A stretch of 64,000 bases of DNA from positions 19,879,930-19,943,929 of the forward strand of contig CM056383.1 in NCBI GenBank assembly GCA_029718625.1, read 5' to 3'. This DNA comes from Synaphobranchus kaupii. Taxonomy: Eukaryota; Chordata; Actinopteri; Anguilliformes; Synaphobranchidae. Below the pieces are notes generated by a model. It made no database searches, had not been told where the DNA came from, and saw only the letters and a program-made list of their open reading frames with translations. This document shows positions 50,451-61,080 of this stretch, one piece after another (the stretch's first letter is position 1; every line of letters begins with the position of its first letter). The translations under genes and the position numbers were made by a program.

Positions 50451-50656
50451 CTGTTATTTTATTTTCTGACTAACCACAGTTAATATCTGTGGTTTTCTAA
50501 TGTACCTGTGATTCCACAGAAAGACATCCTGTAATGGAGTTCAGAGAAGCTTTCATCCTTTGTCTTGAGACTTTAATGTGTGACTCATTGCCCTGTTCAG
50601 GTTTAGCCCTCCCGCTGTTTGACTCATTTCTCCTTTTGTTGTCTCTCCCGCGACAG

Positions 50657-50792
50657 GGAAAATGGACCCTAATGGCCTGTCGCCGAGACAAATCAAAAGC
50701 GACAGCGATGATGACGACCTGCCAAACGTGACCTTGGACAGTGTTAATGAAACAGGTTCCACTGCTCTTTCCATAGCCAGGGCAGTGCAAGA
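50657..50792 (+). CDS. klf12: klf12 exon: acidic DDDD linker
   Basis: Acceptor CCGCGACAG and donor GA|GTGAGT bound a 136-bp exon. Its first two bases finish the Gly codon begun in the previous exon. It encodes GKMDPNGLSPRQIKSDSDDD and then DLPNVTLDSVNETGSTALSI, ending ARAVQ plus two bases (GA) of a split codon. This Ser/Asp-rich block lies between the repression region and the zinc fingers and is highly conserved in KLF12. In mammals the GA would be completed to Glu by a short exon that was not found here; joined directly to the next placed exon it becomes GAT (Asp) and the frame is kept. Confidence 0.95.
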
Positions 50793-51599
50793 GTGAGTAG
50801 GACCCTCTTTTTTAACGTCTTCTTTTTCTTTTCCGACTCCGATAGCTTCTCCTCCATTTCTCTGATTTATGTTCAAGGGAATTATGCCATTTGCATGAGG
50901 TGGTGTTGTGCAAAAATAGGGTCTTTAAGTTACAGCGCAATATTTCAGCTTCAGTGAGTGGGGTCCTGTAGCAGTTGTAAAAGTTGCCATGTTTTCGTCT
51001 GTTTATGCAGATGGGTCTGCATACGACCCATCTGTCTTAAGACCTCCAAATGTTAACTAGTTACAGCACTGTTTATGCTACACAAAAAATGTTACAATAG
51101 ATAAACACATTTGGAAAAATGGCATTAGTACAAGCAATGATTATTCTGTGTGTGTGTCTGCGTGTTTGCAACGTGTTGACGTCTGCATGTCTGTGTTTGT
51201 ATGCCCACGGCAAATCGTCGTAGGACCCTCTTTTACCCCGTGTTCATCCCTGCAGGCTGAGTGTCAGGGGAATGGGTTTGATTTGCCGTTGCTCTGCAGA
51301 TGGTGGCGTGTGCATGTAAGGGTGATGTTAGTGGTGAGTGTTAGTGTTCGGGGTAAGAGGACCCTCGCGGGCCCGTGAGACTCGGATTTCACTCCTGCTT
51401 CTAAAAGTGGCCGGGGTGCCTGCGCGTTGCCCCCATGTGGGCATCCCTGCTCCCGTGGGCACCGGCCCTGGCAGAGACTTCGCTCTCGGAGGATGGAAAA
51501 GAGAATTTAGCCTGGGATTCGCTTGCCGACAGAAATACTCTTTGGGACGAGGTCTCCCTGGATGGGCTCTCTGATTCTGAAATTATGCTCCGCTCCCCA

Positions 51600-52245
51600 T
51601 TCGCCCTCCCGTATTGATGATACCCAGGTTATGGGAGAGCTTGAATTCAAACTGCCAGCTAACGTGCCGACTGAGTATGCAAACGTTGCTGAGGCATTTA
51701 GCAAATAGCAAGCCACTACCTTGCCACCGCATCGACCCTACGACTGCGCCATTAATTCACATCCGGGCACGGTACCTCCTCAGGGTTCCCTATACTTCTT
51801 ATCGGTCCCGGGAAGCGCAGCTATGAGAGAGTATATTAAGTAAGCTCTGTCCAATGGCTTCATCAGACCCTCCACCTCGTCTACTGGTGCGGGTTTCTTT
51901 TTTGTGGAGAAAAAAGACGGGAGTCTGAGGCCATGCATTGATTATAGAGCATTAAATGACATCACTATTAAAAACCGGTATCCGCTGCCACTCATGAATT
52001 CCGCATTCGAGCGCCTCCACGGGGCATTGTATTCACTAAACTCGACCTCCATAACGCTTATAATTTAGTGCGGATGCATGAGGGAGACGAGTGGAAAACA
52101 GCTTTTAACACTCACAGTGGATTCTACGAATATCTAGTGATGCCGTTCGGGCTCACTAGCGCCCCCTCTGTCTTTCAGATGCTAGTTAATGATGTGCTCA
52201 GGGAGATGTTGGAGAAATTCGTCTTTGTCTATTTAGACGACCATG
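51600..52245 (+). mobile_element. Gypsy-type pol fragment (reverse transcriptase)
   Basis: In shifting frames the plus strand encodes [31 protein letters not shown], a [15 protein letters not shown] block, [17 protein letters not shown] and FVFVYLDD, successive conserved blocks of Ty3/Gypsy reverse transcriptase, ending at the YLDD catalytic box. At least two frameshifts and a stop (near 51706) break it, and no RNase H, integrase or LTR follows. GC-rich sequence upstream to about 51370 may belong to it. Confidence 0.85.
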
Positions 52246-52518
52246 ACGACGGCTCCCGTCAGTGAGAGCGGAGAGGACCAGCCGGGCCCCGCACATGTCC
52301 ATATTGCACATGTTCGAAACTGACAACTGACACCAGCCGGGTTTCTCGGCTCAATATGTCCTACAAACGACAGCAGGGTGCAGGGCTTTATTGGAAATGT
52401 GCAGGCTGCTTGTGAAAATTAGATCAGTTCATATTTATTTGTACAGCGATAGAACTGTAACTGAGTTTTCACTTTTTAACCTTTCACTTTAGATACCTCT
52501 CTCCTTTCTCTCTCTCTC

Positions 52519-52520
52519 TC

Positions 52521-52560
<40 letters not shown>
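52519..52560. repeat. (CA)n microsatellite
   Basis: CA tract directly after a (CT)n run. Confidence 0.95.
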
Positions 52561-52562
<2 letters not shown>

Positions 52563-53224
52563 TCAAACCTTGACTCCTGTTCTTCTGTTCTTTCACTCTA
52601 CAAATGTGCAGTAGAGATTTTCTAACATATGTATATTACGTGAGCAATTTTCCCCAGAATTACAGGTGGGTGTCTTGGACAAACATGTCATACTGATACT
52701 CTCTTGAAACGAGGCAAAATGGCAATGTTCTCCTCATCAGGCATTCTTATTTTCTCATATCCATGAGGACTGCTTGTACTATCTATATATGATCACTATT
52801 AGTTGTGGATATCTTTTTCTTCAATGGATGTTGCAAATGACTGGTTGCTCTCCCTCTGAGTCTTTTTTAATTGGCTTTTCTAACATAGTGATATTTATGT
52901 TCAGTATTCTACTACAGTATAAAACAAGTTTTATATTGCTATATTCCATACATCCACCCACAAATGTGTAGTTTTATGAATGGGACTTTCATAATCATAC
53001 TATTCCCTTGGGATCAAATACCTCATATTCATCTTGACTAAGCCAGAATTCCTAATCATGGATCAGTTGTGTGTGTCTTGTGTGTGTTTAAAAAAATACA
53101 TCCAGTATGTTCCTGCTGTAAAATGTGCAACTGTGTCTTACAGTTAACAAATTCATAAGCGCTCAATGTTAGTGCATCTTCCTTTCCTTTTGTATCCTCA
53201 TATCCTATTCCTCAGGAGTGACTG

Positions 53225-53342
53225 TGGGGTATACTGGTTAGGGAACTGGAACTGCTTGACCTTGAACTGTTCTTGGCTTAGATGTTGTAGATTTGATTCC
53301 CAGGTTGGACGATGCCATTGTACTCTTGAGCAGGCTACTTAA
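53225..53342 (+). repeat. tRNA-related SINE
   Basis: GTATACTGGTTAGGGAACTG (box A region), GATTTGATTCCCAGG (box B-like) and TGTACTCTTGAGCAGGCTAC in forward orientation; the mirror of the copy at 55903-56135. It is cut off at TTAA by the next element. Confidence 0.8.
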
Positions 53343-54143
53343 AGATGGAGTAGCCAACTTTTTTTTAGAAAGATATCAGGGAACGGTCATGCTTAGTTGG
53401 TAGCATTAATAAAAAGAGAGAAATCCAGCACCATACACTGCGTTTATACCCTCAAATTCTGCATTCTAAAACCAAGGATTCGGCCCAAATTCTTGTTTTC
53501 AGAACAAAGTGTCGTTCACGTCGTGAACCAATCAACGATGAGATTGACCTTGCATGTTACCGTACAGCTAGATGCAAAATAAGGTTGAGAGAGTTTCACC
53601 CACACCTGCATGCATCGCTGAGCGGGACTAGAGCCCGGCATAAGTTTATATACAGTATCTGGGGTCTTTATAAAATTGGCTAGCTATTTAATTCAGCTAG
53701 CCATCACTGTCAACTGTAGTGTTTGAGTAAAACTGGCTAGCTGAAAGAATCCAGCAGAGCACCAAATTGGGGCTATTTCGCTAACATTAGCTATTGCGAA
53801 TCATCAGGTAGCTAACTTTAAACTATTGAACTTAGCAAAACAATCACTCCATTAGCTAACGAACTCGGTGAATAATTGGAAAATGTTTTATTGCGTTATT
53901 GTTAAACTCTGCAACAATTAAAAATATTCAGTTGTTTTACCTAGACTCTTGGGGCTGGCATTTATAGTGTAGCTATGCCTATGTCTCCTGCAATCATAGC
54001 TAGAAACTTTAATGCGCGTTCACTCGGTGTGTGGAGAAGCAGTGGGGTCTTTATCTCTGTGGGCAGGGCCAACGGGTGTTACGACTTTCCAAATATTTTT
54101 ACAACACTGCGACTGTTGACGATGTTGCCTACATCAGCTTTAA
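53339..54143. mobile_element. TTAA-flanked MITE inserted in a SINE
   Basis: Ends TTAAAGATGGAGTAGCCAAC and TGTTGCCTACATCAGCTTTAA (as 20-base inverted ends) bound about 805 bp. The left end coincides with the CTACTTAA of the SINE. No coding sequence. Confidence 0.7.
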
Positions 54144-55902
54144 GCTGAATCTTCAATAAATATTGAACTGTATAAATGGAGAGCGTGCAACAAAATTTAA
54201 GCTGTCGTTGGATTAAAGCATCTCGTAAAAGTAACTCTGCCCTCTGTTTTTACATAGTGAAAAGTCTCCTTCTCGTTGTTGTTACCTGAATGGCAGTGTT
54301 TTGTAAACTGTTCGTTTAACAATCCAGTGCAGACCCAGGTGTTTATTCAGAAAGAGAAACTAGCTGATACAGAGGTGGGGGTTGTAAGGCGAGCTTGTAC
54401 GGGGGCAGTCTGAGGTAGACCCATGAATAAGTCAGGACCCTCCCGGGAGCGTGTATTTGACACCGGTTCCCCCCTCCTGTACTCCCTATTCATGAATCCC
54501 TTGGTGATGGTCAGCTGAACTGTTGTTAGAGAAGACTCTGGCTTTTTTTCGGGGTGGCCCCCCGGGGCCCAGGGCCACTCGGTAGAGCGGGTTCAGGGGG
54601 AGAACCGGCGAGTGTAGGGGTCGGTGACTTGTGAAAGAATGAACGCCCGGGGACTGAAAGTTAGCCAGCGCAGTCTGTCACTTCATCTTTCCTTCATTAT
54701 TTATGAACCCAGTGCAATGCCGGCCAGCACGACTACCCGGCCTCAGTCTGTTTATCTGACCGCAACTTGTGTGTGTGGGTCTGTAGGACAGATTAATATG
54801 GGATCACTGGTTTATTTCTTGTGATTGTTTGGAACGGAAGCATCTGAAAAACATCTCTTACACACATCAACAGCTATGGTTAGCTATCTATCTGAGTCTC
54901 TCATGGTCTATGTATATATACGGTATACAGTATGTGTATTTTTATGCCATATTTGTGAGGTGCTCTAGAGAAAGACAAGATCTTGCAATGCCAGTGTGAT
55001 GTCACTGTTTTCATGGAGCAGGGTGAACCTTGGCAGAGCTCCGTGGCACACAATGCACAGGAATAGAAAAATTCAAAAGAACAGAAAGAAACCTCTAGAG
55101 CCTAAACTATGTTACACTTCCTCTTTGTCCTTCTTAGCCACAGATGTCAGAGGTCACGAAGGGTTTCAGCCAATGATTCAGAGCTTCAATGTGCTGGCTT
55201 ACAGAGAGCTGTGACATCTGAACACATGACTCAGAACTGTATTACCTTTGGCCCATTTTAAATTTATGGTGCTAGCTTTTCTCTCTGTTTTCTGTCTTTA
55301 ATTCACATCATTCTACTTTAAAGTGCACATTGTAAAAAATATATATACAGGTCTCTGAGTCCATATCAAAGGAATGCAAACCCACAGGGCAATAATAAGT
55401 TGATTTGACATGGTTAATTTGATTAGTTCTTTTTTGCAAAATATGCTCATCTGTTGTCAAGCGCCAATTGGATATTGATTCAGTTAACCGTAAATAAATA
55501 AATAAATAAATATACACATATATAAATATTAAAATTAATCCCCCACCATAAGTATGTATACGGTAGGAAGTGTCTACAGTGCTTGTGAGTTGTGTAAGCT
55601 GCTGCCATACTTTCCTTATTGTCTCCAAGGTAACAGCTATTTACCTCTTAGTCCAGTCCTTGGATATTAGTGCCAGAATAAAAGAGTGGTGGAGTCGAGC
55701 ATCCCACACTGAATTAAACACGGTTTATTATATTTAAGTAGAATTTTTTTCTCAGTCATGATTCAGTGATTTCTGCTACTTAATATATTAGTAATAGTAG
55801 TGTTGCTATTATTGCTATTATTATCTGTATGGATTCACGGGGAGAACTATGGAATTTGGATAGGAGGGTTTGTGGATTTTTTTAAACCTGTCTTACAGTT
55901 TG

Positions 55903-56135
55903 CATTACATTACATTACTGGCATTTAGCAGACGCTCTTATCCAGAGCGACTTACACAACTTTTCTTATCATGTTTTACATATTATCCATTTATACAGCT
56001 GGATATATACTGAAGCAATTCAGGTTAAGTACCTTGCTCAAGGGTACAACGGCAGTGTCCTACCTGGGAATCGAACCTGCAACCTTTCGGTTACAAGGAC
56101 AGTTCCTTAACCATTATACTACACTGCACAGGAGT
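55903..56135 (-). repeat. tRNA-related SINE, best-preserved copy
   Basis: TTACATTACATTACTGGCAT tail, then TTTAGCAGACGCTCTTATCC, TTGCTCAAGGGTACAACGGC, and GGGAATCGAACC (complement of a Pol III box B) at 56066-56077, then GTTCCTTAACCATTATACTA. Orientation is reverse. Confidence 0.88.
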
Positions 56136-56159
56136 CATTATACAACAGGAGTGTTGTCA

Positions 56160-56700
56160 ATCACTTGCTGACCCTGCCCCTCTCTGAGCCTGAGTCTCCT
56201 GGCTGCTCAGAGCTCTGACTCGTCTCAGTGTTTGAGTTCGACTCAGCTCGGTGTGTGTTTGACTCAGTGTGTGAATTTGAACTGGACTGGCGTGTGGAGT
56301 TTGCCATTTGGGCACGGACGTTTTAATTCGGCTTGGCGTACGGGCTTGCCGTTTTAGCGGCGAAGCTCGGCGCGCGTTTTCCATTTGCCTGCGCCCGCTC
56401 GGCTCCTCTCCTCTCCGCTCGCCTGCGCTCTGCGGGAGAGGGGAGCCACAGTTCAGCCTCATTTCTGCTGGATTCGCTCATTTCCGCTGGGCCCCAGGGT
56501 GGCAGCCGGCCAAGAGCAACAGGTGATGCCTGCAGCCAGGGAGAAGCAGGAAGTGGGTTGTGTGGTTGAGACAGTTCACCAGAAGGGCCGTCTGGCCCCC
56601 TGCAAAACCACCCCCCGTTCCTCACACTCCTCCTCCTCCTCCTCCTCCTCCCCTGCCTCCACCCCTCTGTGCCAGTCAGAACTCTCCTTGCAGGGCTAGG
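56160..56700. promoter_or_regulatory. CpG-rich block in intron (candidate island/alternative promoter)
   Basis: GC- and CpG-dense in an otherwise AT-rich intron; about 19 CpG in the 130 bp around 56310-56440. It starts with imperfect short repeats of the TTTGACTCAGTGTGTG kind and ends in (CCT)n. Long frames on both strands reflect lack of AT-rich stops rather than coding. Located 1.3-1.8 kb before the finger 1 exon. Confidence 0.45.
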
Positions 56701-56945
56701 GAGAGCCTTCCTGATGTACGAGAACAGAAGCGTGGGCAGTCCGTCATGTGACGGTGTTAAAAACACACGGCAGACATTTAGGTGGCCTGTTACATTTCTG
56801 ACTATTCCGAACACAGAGCAATAATAACATCTTTAGCTTAGCTTTAGCACATACGGTAGGTGGTTGCATGTGTTAAGTGGATTTTAAGGCGGATTTTTAA
56901 CATGAATGCATCTTGATGTGTGTGGTTTTTTCAGTGTATCTTTAG

Positions 56946-56946
<1 letters not shown>

Positions 56947-56978
<32 letters not shown>
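56947..56978. repeat. (TG)n microsatellite
   Basis: TG tract followed by TACGTACGTATG. Confidence 0.93.
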
Positions 56979-56980
<2 letters not shown>

Positions 56981-58002
56981 TACGTATGTGCACATGTGTG
57001 TCTAGTGGATCTTAAGGTGTGTTCAGTAGATGAGTGGCCTTTTAGGTGTGTAGAGGGCTGTGTCAGTGGGATTTTGGGGTCAAGCTATGGTTAATGTGCC
57101 CCCTGGGAGCACATCGCTGAATGTCAATTTAGGCCAGGCTAGTTGCCAACAGATTATATGGACTGCATCAACGTGGCTTACTCATGTTAATGTTACCGTG
57201 TACAAAAATAAACAGTTGTCATTCTTCTGAAACTCTGAAATAACCAAGATTAAAAGCAGGAGAGGCCAAAACTTCACCCTGTGCAGTTTTAGCATCCTGA
57301 AAACAAGAAAATATTAATTCTAAAAAAAAAAAAAAAACAGGTTCTTAACAAAAAAGGAAAACAAGATTATTACAATATTTGGCCGTAAGTGTAATATTCT
57401 GCCCTGTCTCAATCTTGTATGTGCTTCATTACACATTTTCAGTTGTATACCGTGCCTTTCTCAAAAAGAGATGAAATGCCTCCCTCTAGTGGTCACAGAC
57501 AAACAAAACAAGTTTTCTATTTCCATTGCCTCTGGATATGTCACACTTAAATGTTAAGCTTTTGAGAGCTACACAAAAGACTGCTGAGCTCTTTACGCAG
57601 CCTCCCTCACTCATAAGCGTGGGTGAACTGATGATAGCGATTTGAATGAGATACATTTTGAGCACAATAATATGCAAATGAGACTGTTCACATTGCTAAA
57701 CAGTTCATAAAAGGATATAATGTTGCAGATAGATTATGCAAGTGTGTGTTTCAAAAGGAAGACCATGCTAAGTCATAGTTATAACTGAATAAATATGTCA
57801 CTGTATGACTGTTCCACAAATATTCATTCTGAATGTGGTTTAGGTATGACTGTTTATAAAAACACAAACCAATATTCAATTAATCATTTAGCATTAATAT
57901 ATTAAATAACACTAGTCTGCTTAAAGGTATACTCTGACCGGCACCTGTAATTAAAATGATAGTAATAACCCGTTCTGATGTCTCTCACCCCGTGTGTCGC
58001 AG

Positions 58003-58160
58003 TTCCATGTCACCATTCAGTATTGAGAGCCTGAGACGTCCTCGGAGATCCGAGTCCCCGGACTCCAAGAAGAGGCGCATCCACAGGTGCGACTTTGAGG
58101 GCTGCAATAAGGTGTACACCAAAAGCTCCCATTTGAAAGCACATCGGCGGACACACACAG
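58003..58160 (+). CDS. klf12: klf12 exon: nuclear-localisation region and zinc finger 1
   Basis: Acceptor GTGTCGCAG and donor ACACACAG|GTGAGT bound a 158-bp exon whose first base is codon position 3. It encodes [20 protein letters not shown] and the basic SKKRRIHR cluster, a likely nuclear-localisation signal, then finger 1: a C2H2 finger at 58088-58156 with Cys-x4-Cys and His-x3-His ligands all present, containing the DNA-reading segment KSSHLKAH. The exon ends inside the linker TGEKP, the usual KLF intron position. Reading beyond 58160 runs into the intron and stops at 58201. Confidence 0.96.
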
Positions 58161-59144
<984 letters not shown>

Positions 59145-60681
59145 GCCAGGGGGAGGGGTGAGGGGGGGTGGGGAAAGGGGCGGGGCTAACAGGACCACTC
59201 ATGCATCAGCACGCCCGGACAATACAGGAGAGCTGGGTCTTTCCATGCACACGCTCAGCCGGGCTGAGCGCGTCCCCCTGTCTGTACCCCACCCCCTCCC
59301 CCCCAACAGAGAGAGGAAGGCGTCGGACGGACTGTTATACAGACGTCCCGGGAGAAAACAGGGTCTGGCTCCTCGGAATGGCAGAGGTAGGGCCCGGAAG
59401 CCAACAGGATACTGGCGCAAGGTCAAAGAATCTGTCCTTTACTGAGCACTGTTTGATACGTTTCTCTTACATTCAAATGGCATATTTGTTCCTTGTTTGG
59501 ACAAGCAGGTATTACGGTCAGTATCATCGTCAACAAGATTTTTTTTTTTCAGTTTTGGTATGCATTGTTGTTTTGTACAAAAGGCTGCTTTTCTGCATCT
59601 ATAATGTGAAAGGACAACACAGACAGAATGACTGCGCCCAATCTAACTAGCACCGCGACACGCAGACAGGTTTCTTAAAGAACAGTATTATTGCACAAAT
59701 CCTTGCATCTTTCCGCTGCTCTGTGCTCCAAGCCGCTTGCAGGACACCTACAGGATATTTGATTGCCCCTTTGGAAGTTTTAAAAGACAATAATCCACAA
59801 GTCTGAATATACTGGACAGAGATTCACAGCTACTACGAGTGGACTTTTTGATGGCCTGAAGTTGTCCAACCAGCCAATGGCAAGATGATGAAGGAGCTAA
59901 TTGTTTTCATACACCCACTGCATATGTGTATATACATATATGTTATTAAGGAGGTTTGTAAACCTTTATGTAATTTTTTTTTTTCATAAAGTGGATCTTT
60001 GAGCTGATGACACCGTGCACATCCCTAACAGCCTTTGTATAGTAGGATGTTTAATAGTAAACTTTGCCGGTCATCCATGATTGTCCTCATGGCGATCTTT
60101 CTGAATGCCCATTTTAGTTTTTTCATTTGTTTTTCTAGTCTGGAAAAGCGTTGGTGGTGCATTCTGTGCTGTGATTAGCAATCCGTAAAGTGCAATCTGA
60201 ACAAGTAAATATAGTTTCATGTAGAAGAGAAAAAAAAATGTACAAAAAACCTTTCCGTTGTTTTATGTTAATTATATCTTTATCTGCCTGCTTTGTTTAA
60301 AAAAAAAAAAACAGTATTTTGAAAACTGCAGTTGTAATATCAGTATGTATAATTTACAACACTTTAAGCACCTTACACTAAAAATGAGACTTCAATTAGT
60401 TCCTGAAAATGTAGTGTGTTATTTGAAATGAAAGGGATGGGGGCATTTTTGTTTTTGTGAAGGTTAAATAGGACAGCAATATAATCCCCATTGGGAAATG
60501 GTATTAAGTGATGCTTTCTTTCTGGCTCTCATGACCAGTGACTGTGTCACTGGATCTCTACAAACACGGAAGACACCTGCGGTTATATGCTACACATTTA
60601 ATATTTTTTATGCATTAACCCCCTGCAAAACTGATTAACAATGTTACTGCTACATTTTTAACAGACACATGTGGATTTATG

Positions 60682-60687
60682 AATAAA
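60682..60687 (+). promoter_or_regulatory. candidate proximal poly(A) signal
   Basis: AATAAA about 1.5 kb after the stop codon, in GAATAAACAG. T-rich sequence is weak directly downstream, so use is uncertain. Confidence 0.4.
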
Positions 60688-60739
60688 CAGTCTCTGCCAG
60701 TAAACATACAGCGTCCACCAGCTGCCCCCTAGTGGCCCA

Positions 60740-61080
60740 CCGTCCCACTACAGTGGTTCGTTAACGAACAGCTGAGTCGAGACGAGGATCAGCTGATAAG
60801 AAAGTGCGAAACAAAGTGTACCTGCCGCTAACAGACCTGCGCACGACCGATTTGCAAAGTGCTGGCGTACCAATGGCTACGGCCTCCGAAGAAACCCTTT
60901 TGAGTGTGGCACCAGCAAGTGCACGCTCGCCGGGATCGTTCCCCTCGCTTTCCCAATTTGACTTTTTTCTCCCCGTTTGGAATGCCCGGGTGAATGTGTA
61001 GGCCCGTCCCACGGCTACGGCGTCCTCCGTCTGGTCTGGAGATCGCACGCTAACGTGCGTGTCCTCTGAGCCGTGTCAGG
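60740..61080. promoter_or_regulatory. CpG-rich block within or after the klf12 3' UTR
   Basis: About 29 CpG by eye in roughly 330 bp, including GCGCACGACCG and CGCACGCTAACGTGCG, starting about 55 bp after the proximal AATAAA. Function unknown; it could be a 3' CpG island or a GC-rich insertion. Confidence 0.4.

Larger units (their letters stand above)
35342..50656 (+). other. klf12: klf12 intron, about 15.3 kb, transposon nest
   Basis: Donor GTAGGA, acceptor CCGCGACAG. Large parts are mobile-element relics listed separately. Stretches with nothing recognised are 36110-36700, 36780-37410, 43820-45500, 45840-48190 and 50460-50655. A tandem 17-bp duplication (GACATGCCCAAAGTTG core) lies just inside the donor at about 35365-35400. 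Confidence 0.85.
50793..58002 (+). other. klf12: klf12 intron, about 7.2 kb
   Basis: Donor GTGAGT, acceptor GTGTCGCAG. It holds a Gypsy fragment, microsatellites, two SINE copies, a TTAA MITE and a CpG-rich block. The mammalian short exon expected here was not found. The stretches 52580-53220, 54150-55880 and 56990-58000 show nothing recognisable. Confidence 0.85.

Noticed and set aside
51262..51301. Candidate for the missing short klf12 exon after CATCCCTGCAG
   Set aside because: The acceptor looks good, but the encoded residues do not match the expected linker and no donor fits the needed phase.
56066..56077. tRNA gene
   Set aside because: Only a box B-like GGTTCGATTCCC (reverse) within a SINE; no cloverleaf.
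56157..56814. Overlapping frames up to 163 codons on both strands
   Set aside because: GC-rich block with few stops; composition low-complexity and no recognised domain. Kept only as a CpG-rich feature.
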